Positions 38,447 through 49,255 of a stretch of DNA of 64,000 nt are shown here, piece by piece. A model generated the notes under the pieces. The model was given only the letters and a program-made list of their open reading frames with translations, was not told where the DNA came from and did no database searches. Position 1 is the stretch's first letter. The number at the start of each line of letters is the position of its first letter. Where the stretch lies: NCBI RefSeq assembly GCF_033898505.1, contig NZ_JAXAFK010000003.1, forward strand, positions 496,001-560,000, read 5' to 3'. Both the position numbers and the translations under genes were made by a program. The stretch is from Pectobacterium carotovorum (lineage in GTDB: Bacteria > Pseudomonadota > Gammaproteobacteria > Enterobacterales > Enterobacteriaceae).

Positions 38447-39176
38447 GACGATCAAAACCCTGAAAATGGAAGTCATGCGCTATAACCCTGAACAGGACAA
38501 TGAACCCTATTTTGAAACGTTCGATGTCCCGTACAACACGCAGACTTCCCTGCTGGATGCGTTGGGTTATATCAAAGATAACCTGGCACCGGACCTCTCC
38601 TACCGCTGGTCCTGCCGTATGGCGATCTGTGGCTCCTGCGGCATGATGGTGAATAACGTCCCTAAATTGGCCTGTAAAACGTTCCTGCGTGACTACACGA
38701 AGGGTCTGAAGGTCGAAGCACTGGGCAACTTCCCCATCGAGCGCGATTTAGTGGTCGATATGACCCACTTCATTGAGAGTCTGGAAGCCATCAAGCCGTA
38801 TATCATCGGCAACGATCGTAAACCTGCTGATGGCCCGAACAAGCAGACTCCGGCGCAAATGGCGAAGTATCACCAATTCTCCGGCTGTATTAACTGTGGT
38901 TTGTGCTACGCGGCATGTCCGCAGTTTGGCCTGAACCCTGAGTTCATCGGCCCGGCGGCGATTACGCTGGCGCACCGTTATAACCTGGACAACCGCGATC
39001 ACGGTAAGAAAGAACGTATGCCGCAGTTGAACGGTAATAACGGCGTGTGGAGCTGTACGTTTGTGGGCTACTGCTCAGAAGTGTGTCCGAAGCATGTCGA
39101 CCCAGCCGCGGCTATCCAGCAAGGCAAAGTCGAGAGCGCGAAAGACTTCATGATCGCCATGCTGAAACCACAATAA
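38439..39176 (+). CDS. frdB: Fumarate reductase iron-sulfur subunit
   Basis: 245 aa from ATG at 38439, inside the frdA end; the longer frame from 38394 is not used. It carries three clusters: [2Fe-2S] from [14 protein letters not shown]...LAC, [4Fe-4S] from [12 protein letters not shown] and [3Fe-4S] from [13 protein letters not shown]. It passes electrons from menaquinol to the FrdA flavin. Length is one residue over the E. coli protein. Confidence 0.97.
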   Translation: MAETIKTLKMEVMRYNPEQDNEPYFETFDVPYNTQTSLLDALGYIKDNLAPDLSYRWSCRMAICGSCGMMVNNVPKLACKTFLRDYTKGLKVEALGNFPIERDLVVDMTHFIESLEAIKPYIIGNDRKPADGPNKQTPAQMAKYHQFSGCINCGLCYAACPQFGLNPEFIGPAAITLAHRYNLDNRDHGKKERMPQLNGNNGVWSCTFVGYCSEVCPKHVDPAAAIQQGKVESAKDFMIAMLKPQ

Positions 39177-39186
39177 GGGAGGGACA

Positions 39187-39956
<770 letters not shown>

Positions 39957-39982
39957 AGGTCACATCTGTAAATTTGTACCTA

Positions 39983-40018
39983 ACGGCCTGCGCGATACCG
40001 TCGCAGGCCGTTTTATTT
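39983..40018 (+). terminator. Intrinsic terminator of frdABCD
   Basis: ACGGCCTGCG (39983-39992) pairs perfectly with CGCAGGCCGT (40002-40011), followed by TTTATTT. It lies between frdD and blc. In E. coli this spot holds ampC with an attenuator; ampC is missing here. Confidence 0.9.
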
Positions 40019-40079
40019 CCCCGCCTGACCACGCCCATCGTCTACACTGGAACAGAGATGAAAACGATGAGACGTCAAT

Positions 40080-40664
40080 ATGATGCACTTTAACGCTATT
40101 CGCTTTAACGCCCTTTTCTTCAAGACTCTGTTATTAACCCTTAGACGCCGTGGAAAAGCCTGCATTGCCGCGCTGGTGGCGCTCTTCTCTGTCGCCTGTA
40201 GTGTAACGCCGCCCGATAATGTCACCGTGGTGGAAAATTTTGACGTCAATCGCTACCTCGGCACATGGTATGAGATCGCCCGTCTCGACCATCGCTTTGA
40301 ACGCCATCTCGAACGCGTGACGGCAACCTACAGCCCGCGGGAGGATGGCGGCATCAAGGTGACCAACCGTGGCTTTAACGTCGAAAAACAGGAATGGAAA
40401 GAGAGCATCGGGAAAGCCTATTTCACAGGTTCGCCTCAGCGTGGCGCGCTAAAAGTGTCGTTCTTCGGGCCATTTTATGGCGGTTACAACATTATTGAGC
40501 TGGATGACGATTATCGCTATGCCCTGATTTGCGGGCCGAACCGCGACTACCTGTGGATTCTCTCACGCACGCCAACGCTGGATGCCGCAACACGCGACAA
40601 ACTGGTCGCCACAGCCAAGCGCTACGGCTTCCCGACAGAAGCACTTATCTGGGTCAATCAGTAA
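40080..40664 (+). CDS. blc: Outer-membrane lipoprotein Blc (lipocalin)
   Basis: 194 aa; a signal with lipobox-like VALFSVAC near residue 40, followed by the lipocalin fold with the GxW motif in RYLGTWYEIARLDHRFE and the FFGPFYGGYNI and YALICGPNRDYLWILSRTP signatures. The N-terminal pre-signal part (MMHFNAIRFNALFFKT) is unusually long, so a downstream start is possible. Blc binds lysophospholipids at the outer membrane. The E. coli homologue is also next to frd and the sugE region. Confidence 0.93.
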   Translation: MMHFNAIRFNALFFKTLLLTLRRRGKACIAALVALFSVACSVTPPDNVTVVENFDVNRYLGTWYEIARLDHRFERHLERVTATYSPREDGGIKVTNRGFNVEKQEWKESIGKAYFTGSPQRGALKVSFFGPFYGGYNIIELDDDYRYALICGPNRDYLWILSRTPTLDAATRDKLVATAKRYGFPTEALIWVNQ

Positions 40665-40704
40665 TCTAATCATATTGACCACAACACAGGGGATAACCGA
40701 TGTG

Positions 40705-41058
40705 TTATCCCATGATCTTATCGCGAAACATAAAGAAAACCGCGCCCAGCAGGCACAGCCCCGCCCAAATATAATCAGTGCGGAACGGCTCTTTTAAAAT
40801 AATCATAGAGAAAGGGATAAATACGGAAAGGCTGATCACTTCCTGCAATATTTTCAACTGACCCGCAGAAGCAACCTGATAACCAATCCTATTTGCCGGC
40901 ACCTGCAAGAGGTATTCAAATAACGCGATACCCCAACTGACCAATGCGGCAATGATCCAGGTACGGCCGCTGAAATAGCGTAAATGTCCGTACCAGGCGA
41001 ACGTCATAAATATGTTACTCAATGTCAGCATGCCGACAGTAATGAAAATAGGCGACAT
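40705..41058 (-). CDS. DMT-superfamily small membrane protein (DUF486)
   Basis: 117 aa with four hydrophobic segments (FITVGMLTLSNIFMTFAWYGHL, TWIIAALVSWGIALFEYLL, VISLSVFIPFSMIIL, WAGLCLLGAVFFMF). The pattern NRIGY and LKILQEVISL fits the DUF486 branch of the drug/metabolite transporter superfamily. In E. coli SugE, a different small DMT protein, occupies this place. ATG at 41058 with GGAGAAG. Transport role is inferred from the family only. Confidence 0.85.
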   Translation of the reverse strand: MSPIFITVGMLTLSNIFMTFAWYGHLRYFSGRTWIIAALVSWGIALFEYLLQVPANRIGYQVASAGQLKILQEVISLSVFIPFSMIILKEPFRTDYIWAGLCLLGAVFFMFRDKIMG

Positions 41059-41161
41059 TATTACTTCTCCGAGTGATCCACTTTCACATTATCTCGCCGC
41101 GGGGAAGAAAACACCATAAACGGCATTTTCTTCCACTCGGAAAAGTTATTACGACTTATTT

Positions 41162-41293
41162 CTATTGGGCGCTGCGCTGGATAGCCTTCCCACCCGCTTC
41201 AACATCTTGCCCAACACCTCGGGTGGTATTACACCCAACCACCGCAGAGAGAATAACCAGAGAGAAAATGGCAACAAAAGCTTTCTTTAACAT
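41162..41293 (-). CDS. ecnB: Entericidin A/B family lipoprotein
   Basis: 43 aa, too short for a routine frame search. The sequence reads MLKKAFVAIFSLVILSAVVGC, then NTTRGVGQDVEAGGKAIQ and RSAQ, then TAG. The lipobox VVGC gives a lipid-anchored peptide, and NTTRGVGxDxxxGGxAI is the entericidin signature. Entericidin B is a toxin of a pair and promotes lysis in stationary phase; entericidin A is its antidote. I find only one member here, at the same place as ecnAB in E. coli (between efp and the SugE/DMT gene). A or B cannot be settled. Confidence 0.9.
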   Translation of the reverse strand: MLKKAFVAIFSLVILSAVVGCNTTRGVGQDVEAGGKAIQRSAQ

Positions 41294-41434
41294 ACTCGGT
41301 TCCTTCTTTATGAGAATAGGATTTCAACGGTACGAAAGGACTGCTTTTTAAGCGTAGCCAATTTTAATTCTTATGGCGGTTTTTTCGGACGAGGAGAAAA
41401 GCAAGGGGGAGAGATTTAAGTGAGGTACGGGATC

Positions 41435-41461
41435 AAAAAAGCCGCCCTCAAAGAAGGCGGC
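41435..41461 (-). terminator. Intrinsic terminator facing efp direction
   Basis: On the minus strand GCCGCC (41456-41461) pairs with GGCGGC (41441-41446) and a TTTTTT run (41435-41440) follows. It is the likely end of the efp transcript. An ERIC element (41472-41598) stands between efp and this terminator. Confidence 0.85.
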
Positions 41462-41471
41462 ATTTCCAGAG

Positions 41472-41598
41472 TATACCCAAGATAATTCGAGTTGCGAGAA
41501 GGCGGCGACGCAGTAAATCCCCAGGAGCTTACATCAGTAAGTGACTGGGGTGAACGAGGAAAGCCAACACACGCGCAGCTTGAAGTATGAAGGGTATA
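41472..41598. repeat. ERIC element (127 bp)
   Basis: A 127-bp imperfect palindrome bounded by TATACCC and GGGTATA. Its centre matches the conserved ERIC core: GTAAATCCCCAGGAGCTTAC and AGTAAGTGACTGGGGTGAACG, the regions used for ERIC primers. It ends three bases before the efp stop codon, so it lies in the 3' untranslated part of efp mRNA. Confidence 0.95.
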
Positions 41599-41600
41599 AA

Positions 41601-42167
41601 TTACTTAACGCGTGAAACGTACTCACCAGAACGCGTGTCGACTCTGACAACTTCGCCGATCTGTACGAACAATGGCACTTTAACTACCGCGCCGGTGCTC
41701 AGCGTTGCTGGCTTACCACCAGTACCTGCGGTATCGCCTTTCAGGCCTGGATCGGTATCGGTGATTTCAGCTTCGATAAAGTTCGGTGGCTGAACAGCGA
41801 TAGGACGACCATCCCACAGGGTAACGATACATTCGGCGTTGTCTTGCAGCCATTTTGCAGCATCACCAACGGTCTTCTCTTCAACCTGATGCTGTTCAAA
41901 CGTCTCAGGGTGCATGAAGTGGTAGAACTCACCGTCGTTGTACAGGTAGTTCATGTTGGTATCAACGACGTCTGCGCCTTCTGCAGAATCGGTAGATTTG
42001 AAGGTTTTTTCAACGCGAGAGCCCGTCAACAGGCGACGCATTTTTACGCGAGCAAAAGCCTGGCCTTTACCCGGCTTAACAAACTCACTGGATTCGACGG
42101 CATACGGTTCACCTTCGAATATGATTTTAAGACCGGAACGGAAATCGTTGCTAGAATAAGTCGCCAT
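41601..42167 (-). CDS. efp: Elongation factor P
   Basis: 188 aa, full length. [11 protein letters not shown] places the modified Lys at position 34, which EpmA and EpmB beta-lysylate. The C-terminal half carries [21 protein letters not shown] rescues ribosomes stalled at polyproline. It is divergent from epmB with only 41 bp between starts, so the two promoters must overlap. Confidence 0.97.
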   Translation of the reverse strand: MATYSSNDFRSGLKIIFEGEPYAVESSEFVKPGKGQAFARVKMRRLLTGSRVEKTFKSTDSAEGADVVDTNMNYLYNDGEFYHFMHPETFEQHQVEEKTVGDAAKWLQDNAECIVTLWDGRPIAVQPPNFIEAEITDTDPGLKGDTAGTGGKPATLSTGAVVKVPLFVQIGEVVRVDTRSGEYVSRVK

Positions 42168-42208
42168 AAAGGCCCTCTACAATTTTAATACTGGTACGAA
42201 GCCAAAAA

Positions 42209-43261
42209 ATGGCACACATTGTAACCCTAAATATACCTTCCAGAGAAGATTGGTTGCAGCAACTTGCAGACGTAATTACCGATCCTGATGAATTACTGCA
42301 ACTTTTGGCACTGAGCGATCACGCTAAACTCCGGCAAGGCAGTGATGCACGCAAGCTTTTTGCGCTGCGTGTGCCGCGCGCATTCGCTGCCCGAATGCAA
42401 AAAGGCAATCCTGACGATCCGTTGCTGCGACAGGTCTTGACCGCGCGTGAAGAGTTTATCGCCACCCCAGGCTTCACTCATGACCCGCTTGATGAGCAAC
42501 ACAGCGTCGTGCCGGGGCTACTACACAAATATCACAACCGTGCCCTGCTGCTGGTGAAAGGCGGCTGCGCAGTGAACTGTCGCTACTGTTTCCGCCGTCA
42601 TTTCCCGTATCAGGATAATCAGGGCAATAAGGCAAACTGGCGTCAGGCACTGGATTATATCCGCCAGCATCCCGAACTGGATGAAATTATTTTTTCCGGT
42701 GGCGACCCGCTGATGGCTAAAGACCACGAACTGGACTGGCTGATTACCGAGCTGGAACATATCCCGCATCTGAAACGCCTGCGCATTCACAGCCGTTTGC
42801 CGGTGGTGATCCCTGCCCGCATTACCGACACGCTGTGCGATCGTCTGTCCCGCAGTTCGCTTCAGGTGTTACTGGTGACGCATATTAACCACCCGCAGGA
42901 AATTGATCCTGATTTAACACAAAGTATGGCGCGTTTGCGCCGGGCAGGCGTGACGCTGCTCAACCAAAGCGTGCTGCTGCGCGGAGTGAATGACAACGCA
43001 GAAACGCTCGCCCGGCTCAGCAATGCCTTATTTGACGCGGGCATTTTGCCTTATTACCTGCACGTGCTGGACAAGGTTCAGGGTGCCGCGCATTTTCTGG
43101 TGGATGACAACGAAGCGCGCGTCTTGGTTAAAGCGCTAATGAAGAAGGTATCCGGCTATCTGGTGCCGCGTCTGGCACGGGAAATCGGTGGGGAAGCCAG
43201 TAAAACGCCACTGGATTTAGGGATGAAGCAGCATCAGGATGACACAGGGATAGTCGGTTGA
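42209..43261 (+). CDS. epmB: EF-P beta-lysylation protein, lysine 2,3-aminomutase EpmB
   Basis: 350 aa radical SAM enzyme. The cluster motif is CAVNCRYCFRRHFPY (CxxxCxxC). The PLP lysine lies in the C-terminal part, and the domain GGDPLMAKD, RIHSRLPVVIPARIT fits lysine 2,3-aminomutases. It makes (R)-beta-lysine for EpmA. Divergent from efp; ends at a strong terminator (43281-43317). Confidence 0.97.
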   Translation: MAHIVTLNIPSREDWLQQLADVITDPDELLQLLALSDHAKLRQGSDARKLFALRVPRAFAARMQKGNPDDPLLRQVLTAREEFIATPGFTHDPLDEQHSVVPGLLHKYHNRALLLVKGGCAVNCRYCFRRHFPYQDNQGNKANWRQALDYIRQHPELDEIIFSGGDPLMAKDHELDWLITELEHIPHLKRLRIHSRLPVVIPARITDTLCDRLSRSSLQVLLVTHINHPQEIDPDLTQSMARLRRAGVTLLNQSVLLRGVNDNAETLARLSNALFDAGILPYYLHVLDKVQGAAHFLVDDNEARVLVKALMKKVSGYLVPRLAREIGGEASKTPLDLGMKQHQDDTGIVG

Positions 43262-43280
43262 GCAATACGTTAGGAAAAGC

Positions 43281-43317
43281 GGTGAGAGCAACATGTCACT
43301 CTCACCGGGTTTTTCTT
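43281..43317 (+). terminator. Intrinsic terminator of epmB
   Basis: GGTGAGAG (43281-43288) pairs with CTCTCACC (43299-43306), followed by GGGTTTTTCTTT. It sits 19 bp after the epmB stop and 5 bp from the convergent yjeI stop; it may also serve the other strand weakly. Confidence 0.85.
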
Positions 43318-43321
43318 TAGC

Positions 43322-43666
43322 TTAAGGACATTTGTAGACGCTGCCGCTCATCTTGCTGTCCAGCGGCGCAAAGCTTGACCAGAAGGTTTCACTCGGACTG
43401 GTTGCGCCATAGACCGTATTGCCCCCCATCGCCGCCGCTTTATTACGCAGATCGTTTGCCGCACCGCGCATAGAACTGCCATCGCTATGATTGCCCGCCA
43501 ACCAGTTAGACTGGCTACCGCTGGCCTGCCCCAACAGCTGACATTCGCTTCCTGGCTTGGTATCCGTGAACGTCACGGCCTGACCAGCGGCGCTGACTTG
43601 ACTGGTACTGCTGCACCCTGCCAGCAACACTGCTGCTGATAGCCCCAACAAAATACGAACCTGCAT
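43322..43666 (-). CDS. yjeI: DUF4156 lipoprotein, YjeI-like
   Basis: 114 aa with a lipoprotein signal (ILLGLSAAVLLAGC, lipobox LAGC at Cys18). The body has the DUF4156 pattern: ECQLLGQASG, MRGAANDLRNKAAAMGGNTV and a terminal Cys pair partner in SVYKCP. Probably an outer-membrane or periplasm-facing lipoprotein of unknown function. Same place as yjeI next to epmB in E. coli; the E. coli neighbour groEL is not in this window. Confidence 0.9.
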   Translation of the reverse strand: MQVRILLGLSAAVLLAGCSSTSQVSAAGQAVTFTDTKPGSECQLLGQASGSQSNWLAGNHSDGSSMRGAANDLRNKAAAMGGNTVYGATSPSETFWSSFAPLDSKMSGSVYKCP

Positions 43667-43709
43667 GTCTTCCTCCTTGCGATTGAAAAACCAAAGGGCA
43701 CAGGCCCGA

Positions 43710-45374
<1,665 letters not shown>

Positions 45375-45470
45375 CTAAGCATGAGTTCAAAGTGACTGAA
45401 TCGATTGTATCCCTTAAAATCCCGATTGAGATCCCTTTTCTTGCTAAAAGCGATTTATGCCCTGTAGTTC

Positions 45471-45508
45471 ACTGACAGATTGTTTACTGACAGATTGTTT
45501 ATTGACAG
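45471..45508 (+). repeat. 15-bp direct repeats upstream of lysC riboswitch
   Basis: ACTGACAGATTGTTT occurs at 45471 and 45486 and a third partial copy (ATTGACAG) at 45501. The third copy supplies a TTGACA (45502-45507) that can serve as -35, with TATTTG (45525-45530) 17 bp later. The duplication places several -35-like elements in the lysC promoter. Confidence 0.7.
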
Positions 45509-45536
45509 AAACCGCATAACCCGTTATTTGTAACAC

Positions 45537-45835
45537 CGTACTTGCACACTCGGTGTGCAAGCCAGAAGAGGCGCGTCGCCCAGGTAAGGTATCGGAGGAA
45601 CCGTAATCCGCTGATGATATCCGAGGGGGAGCGACGCCGAGATGCGGTGGAATACGGCTTTCACCCTATCGACTACAGAGGCTGAATCCTCTGGGTTGTC
45701 ACCGGATTTGTCCTGATGGACGTCCAGCAAGGTGGAGCGCTTCTGGGTGTATCGTAGTCATTTTCTACGCCTGCCCCCTACTTCTGCTCTCCCCCTGTGC
45801 CAAGGCTGATTAATGGAATGCTGTTTACTGAAAAC
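45537..45835 (+). ncRNA. Lysine riboswitch (L box) of lysC
   Basis: The lysC leader matches the E. coli lysine riboswitch strikingly: GCCAGAAGAGGCGCGTCGCC (45561-45580), TGAATCCTCTGGGTTGTCACC and GGTGGAGCGCTTCTGGGTG near 45731-45749, then a platform with CCCTGTGCCAAGGCTGA. Binding of lysine lowers lysC expression, in E. coli mainly through translation initiation and Rho/RNase E effects. The aptamer is about 45537-45757; the expression platform runs towards the ATG at 45867. Boundaries are approximate. Confidence 0.95.
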
Positions 45836-45866
45836 AGCCTACCCCCCTGACACGAGGTTTTTTGAC

Positions 45867-47243
45867 ATGTCTGTAACTGAAGTCTCCGCAAACGCGAATT
45901 CTACCGTTATTGCCAAATTTGGCGGCACCAGCGTGGCGGACTTTGACGCCATGAATCGCAGCGCCGATGTGGTGTTATCGAATCCAAATGTACGAGTTGT
46001 GGTACTGTCGGCGTCGGCAGGTATCACCAATTTACTGGTTGCGCTCGCCGAAGGCCAGACACCGGAAATTCGCGCCGAGCATCTGGCGAAAATCCGCCAA
46101 ATTCAATACGCCATCATCGATAGGCTGACCAACCAAAGCGTTATTCGCGATGAAATTGACCGCATGCTGGACAGCGTCACCACCCTGTCTGAAGCGGCAG
46201 CGCTCGCGACGTCCAACGCGCTGACCGATGAACTGGTCAGCCACGGCGAACTGATGTCCACCCTGCTGTTTGTCGAAATTCTGCGCCAGCGCGAGGTCGT
46301 GGCAGAGTGGTTCGATGTGCGCAAAATCATGCGCACCGACGATAACTTTGGCCGTGCGCAGCCGGACTGCGACGTGCTGGGCGAACTGACTCGCAGCCAG
46401 TTGCAGCCGCGTCTTGAGCAAGGTCTGGTGATCACACAGGGTTTCATCGGCAGTGAGGCGAAAGGCCGTACGACTACGCTGGGCCGTGGCGGTAGCGATT
46501 ATACCGCGGCGCTGCTGGGCGAAGCCCTCAACGTCAGCCGGATTGATATCTGGACCGATGTGCCCGGCATTTACACCACCGACCCACGCGTGGTGCCGAC
46601 AGCAAAACGCATCGACCAAATCATGTTTGAAGAAGCGGCCGAAATGGCGACATTTGGCGCGAAAGTCCTGCACCCAGCCACGCTGCTGCCTGCGGTGCGT
46701 AGCGATATTCCGGTGTTTGTCGGCTCCAGCAAAGATCCCGCCGCGGGCGGTACGCTGGTGTGCAATAAAACCGAAAACCCGCCGCTATTCCGCGCGCTGG
46801 CGCTACGTCGTAAACAAACGCTGCTCACGCTGTATAGCCTGAACATGCTGCACGCACGCGGCTTCCTGGCCGAAGTGTTCAGTATTCTGGCACGTCACAA
46901 CATCTCCGTTGACCTGATCACCACGTCAGAAGTCAACGTCGCACTGACGCTCGACACAACTGGCTCCACCTCCACGGGCGACAGCCTGCTCTCCAGCGCC
47001 TTGCTGACCGAGCTGTCATCGCTGTGTCGTGTCGAGGTTGAAGAGAACCTGTCACTGGTCGCGCTGATCGGCAACAAGCTGTCTCAGGCCTGTGGCGTCG
47101 GGAAAGAAGTGTTTGGCGTACTGGAACCTTTCCGCATTCGCCTGATCTGCTACGGCGCCAGCAGCAACAACCTGTGCTTCCTGGTACCGGGTGACGACGC
47201 CGAGCGGGTGGTACAGACGCTGCACCGCAGCCTATTCGAGTAA
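45867..47243 (+). CDS. lysC: Lysine-sensitive aspartokinase III
   Basis: 458 aa from ATG at 45867 (GAGG upstream); a longer frame from 45813 lies inside the riboswitch platform. Kinase part: VIAKFGGTSVADFDAMNRS, GRGGSDYTAALLGEAL. C-terminal ACT domains (SVDLITTSEVNVALTLDTTGS; LVALIGNKLSQACGVGKEVF) bind lysine as in E. coli LysC. It phosphorylates aspartate, the first step to lysine, methionine and threonine. Preceded by a lysine riboswitch, so controlled at both enzyme and RNA level. Confidence 0.97.
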   Translation: MSVTEVSANANSTVIAKFGGTSVADFDAMNRSADVVLSNPNVRVVVLSASAGITNLLVALAEGQTPEIRAEHLAKIRQIQYAIIDRLTNQSVIRDEIDRMLDSVTTLSEAAALATSNALTDELVSHGELMSTLLFVEILRQREVVAEWFDVRKIMRTDDNFGRAQPDCDVLGELTRSQLQPRLEQGLVITQGFIGSEAKGRTTTLGRGGSDYTAALLGEALNVSRIDIWTDVPGIYTTDPRVVPTAKRIDQIMFEEAAEMATFGAKVLHPATLLPAVRSDIPVFVGSSKDPAAGGTLVCNKTENPPLFRALALRRKQTLLTLYSLNMLHARGFLAEVFSILARHNISVDLITTSEVNVALTLDTTGSTSTGDSLLSSALLTELSSLCRVEVEENLSLVALIGNKLSQACGVGKEVFGVLEPFRIRLICYGASSNNLCFLVPGDDAERVVQTLHRSLFE

Positions 47244-47263
47244 GTTCGCACTCTGTATTTGGT

Positions 47264-47279
47264 CTGTCTCTTATACACA
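47264..47279 (+). other. 16-bp match to Tn5-type transposon mosaic end
   Basis: CTGTCTCTTATACACA equals bases 1-16 of the hyperactive Tn5 mosaic end (also used as a sequencing adapter) but the last three bases are CAT rather than TCT. No transposase or partner end is seen. It lies 20 bp after the lysC stop and 25 bp before the dispersed repeat. It may be chance, a relic of an IS4-family element, or adapter contamination in assembly. Confidence 0.35.
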
Positions 47280-47304
47280 CATACAGAGATATTGCGGATT
47301 TTGA

Positions 47305-47560
47305 CGTTATCCGGCGTAAAAAATTATGCTGAGGAGATAGCGGGCTTAGGATGAGCCGCATGGACGCGGCGAAAGCTTGCGCCACGCCGGGAGCGTGTCG
47401 CAAGCGGTCCGTTAAGCCGGATATCGACGAAGGTACCGCGTCAGCGGCATAATTCCCGCCGAAAAGCCAGGGGTCACGGGGCGAGCGGCGTGTGAGCCGT
47501 CCCGTGTCGGGCGCGTGCTATGAAGTAGCATGAAAATGGCGGCACTATCGCGCACGAAAC
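47305..47560 (-). repeat. Dispersed structured repeat, copy 1
   Basis: About 256 bp, closely similar to copy 3 (61037-61291) in reverse orientation, and recognisable as a relative of copy 2 (55976-56222). Read on the minus strand it contains the hairpin GCTTGCG-A-CACG / CGTG-G-CGCAAGC (47375-47405 on the plus strand) with loop CTCCCGG, and a CACGGGACG/CGCCCCGTG stem with one mismatch. Lies between lysC and yjbB. No protein frame is convincingly kept in all three copies. Confidence 0.85.
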
Positions 47561-47608
47561 TACCTCTTAATCTGCATAAAGTATAACTAAGAGGCTCCCT
47601 CCAAAGGA

Positions 47609-49255
47609 TCACAGCGTCAGCGGTGACTCCTCGCGTTCTTCTTCCCCATCCTGCTGTACAATCAATACGTTATACGCTACCGCACAGAACAGTGAGTTCA
47701 GGCGGTTCATGTCTCCCAGTAAGCTCAGATGGAGCGAACTGGTTTCCAGACTCTGTACGTTGTGCTGATGTAAGCGATCGACGTGCGCGTGCGCATAACG
47801 ACGGTTCATAATGCGGAAGCGGTGTTTGGCACGACGCAGGCGTTTCGCGCTGGTGATATCCTCCGACAGGAAAACCGACAGCCCCAAACGCAAATTCGCC
47901 AGCAGCTGTTCATGCAAATGGTTCAACTCTTCCAGTCCCTGTGCAGAAAACGCCATGCGTACGCCGGAGGAATGATTGGCGATGTCGTCTGCCATGCGCT
48001 CGATAATATCTCCCGCCTGCTCCAGATTCAGCGCCACCTCGATCACTTCAGCCCAGCGCCGGGAATCCCGCTCATCCAACCCGTCTTTCTGAATCTGCGC
48101 CAGATAGAGCTTAATCGCGGTGTAAAGAATATCGACATCATCATCAAGCCGGCGAATCTCCCGGCGTTGCATATGGTCGCCCTGCAACACTTCGCGGTAC
48201 AACCGCAGCATCTGTTCCAGCACATCGCCAATTCGCAGCGTTTCCCGCGCAGCGTTGGTCAGCGCCAGCGCTGGCGTGTCCAGCGAACTGGTGTCCAAAT
48301 GGCGCGGTTTCATCTGGAGTTCGACCTGCGGTGAGTCTGCAATCATCATACAGGACAGGCGCGCTACCACGCCGGTCAGCGGAATCAGCAGCAGGCAACG
48401 AATCAGGTTGTAGAACAGGTGGAAGTAGATCACCAGCTCTTCGGCCCCCAGCGGAATACGCGTCAGCCAACGCGAAAGCGGCTCAACCAGCGGCAACACA
48501 GCCAGACAGCCAATCAGCTTGAACAGCATGCTACCGAGCGCCACGCGTCGCCCCTCCGCATTCTGCGTCGAGGTGCTCATCATCGTCAGCAATCCGCTCC
48601 CCAGATTGGCACCAATGACCAGACACATCGCCACTTCCAGCGAAATCACACCGCTTGCCGTCAACGTTGCCGTCAGCAGCACCGCTGCCAGACTGGAATA
48701 GGTAATCACCGCGAACAGCGCGCCTACCAGCGCGTCCAGCATGACGTCACCCGTCAACGAGGAAAACAGCACCTTCACGCCCGACGTCTGCGTGATCGGG
48801 GCCGCAGCCACGACAATCATTTCCAGCGCCAGCAGAATCAGCCCGAGCCCGATCGCCACGCGGCCAATCTGCCCAACCCGCGTCTGCTTGCGGCTGAGGA
48901 AAAATATCACGCCAAGAAAAATCAGCAGCGGAGAAAGCCAGGACAGGTCGAACGTCAGAATTCGCACCATCAGTGCCGTCCCGACATCTGCCCCGAGAAT
49001 AATCACCAGCGCAGGCGTTAGCGCCACCAGTCCCTGTGAGACAAACGAGGTCGTCAGCAACGCGGTCGCATTGCTGCTCTGTACCAGCGCAGTAACGCCA
49101 ATACCGGCCATAAAAGCCAACGGTTTTTTCTCAACGCTGTCGCTGAGAACCCGCCGTAACTGGGTGCCATAAACCCGCATGATACCGGTACGGACAATGT
49201 GAGTGCCCCACACCAGTAACGCAATCGCAGAAAGGAGATTCAGCAGTGTTAACAA
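47609..49255 (-). CDS. yjbB: Na/Pi cotransporter family protein, YjbB-like
   Basis: About 548 aa from the TTG at 49255, which has GGAGG about ten bases upstream and reproduces the E. coli YjbB N-terminus (LTLLNLLSAIALLVWGTHIVRTGIMRV); an ATG at 49324 would add 23 residues. Two Na/Pi repeats are seen (GVTALVQSSNATALLTTSF; AVITYSSLAAVLLTATLTAS), each with a QSS/SSL-type motif. A PhoU-like helical tail follows (RLRRAKHRFRIMNRRYAHAHVDRLHQ). YjbB exports phosphate in E. coli. Same orientation relative to lysC and metH as there. Confidence 0.9.
   Translation of the reverse strand: MLTLLNLLSAIALLVWGTHIVRTGIMRVYGTQLRRVLSDSVEKKPLAFMAGIGVTALVQSSNATALLTTSFVSQGLVALTPALVIILGADVGTALMVRILTFDLSWLSPLLIFLGVIFFLSRKQTRVGQIGRVAIGLGLILLALEMIVVAAAPITQTSGVKVLFSSLTGDVMLDALVGALFAVITYSSLAAVLLTATLTASGVISLEVAMCLVIGANLGSGLLTMMSTSTQNAEGRRVALGSMLFKLIGCLAVLPLVEPLSRWLTRIPLGAEELVIYFHLFYNLIRCLLLIPLTGVVARLSCMMIADSPQVELQMKPRHLDTSSLDTPALALTNAARETLRIGDVLEQMLRLYREVLQGDHMQRREIRRLDDDVDILYTAIKLYLAQIQKDGLDERDSRRWAEVIEVALNLEQAGDIIERMADDIANHSSGVRMAFSAQGLEELNHLHEQLLANLRLGLSVFLSEDITSAKRLRRAKHRFRIMNRRYAHAHVDRLHQHNVQSLETSSLHLSLLGDMNRLNSLFCAVAYNVLIVQQDGEEEREESPLTL

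Noticed and set aside
37565-38476. 303-codon frame opposite frdA
   Set aside because: Antisense shadow of a strongly conserved gene; GC-skewed third positions explain it.
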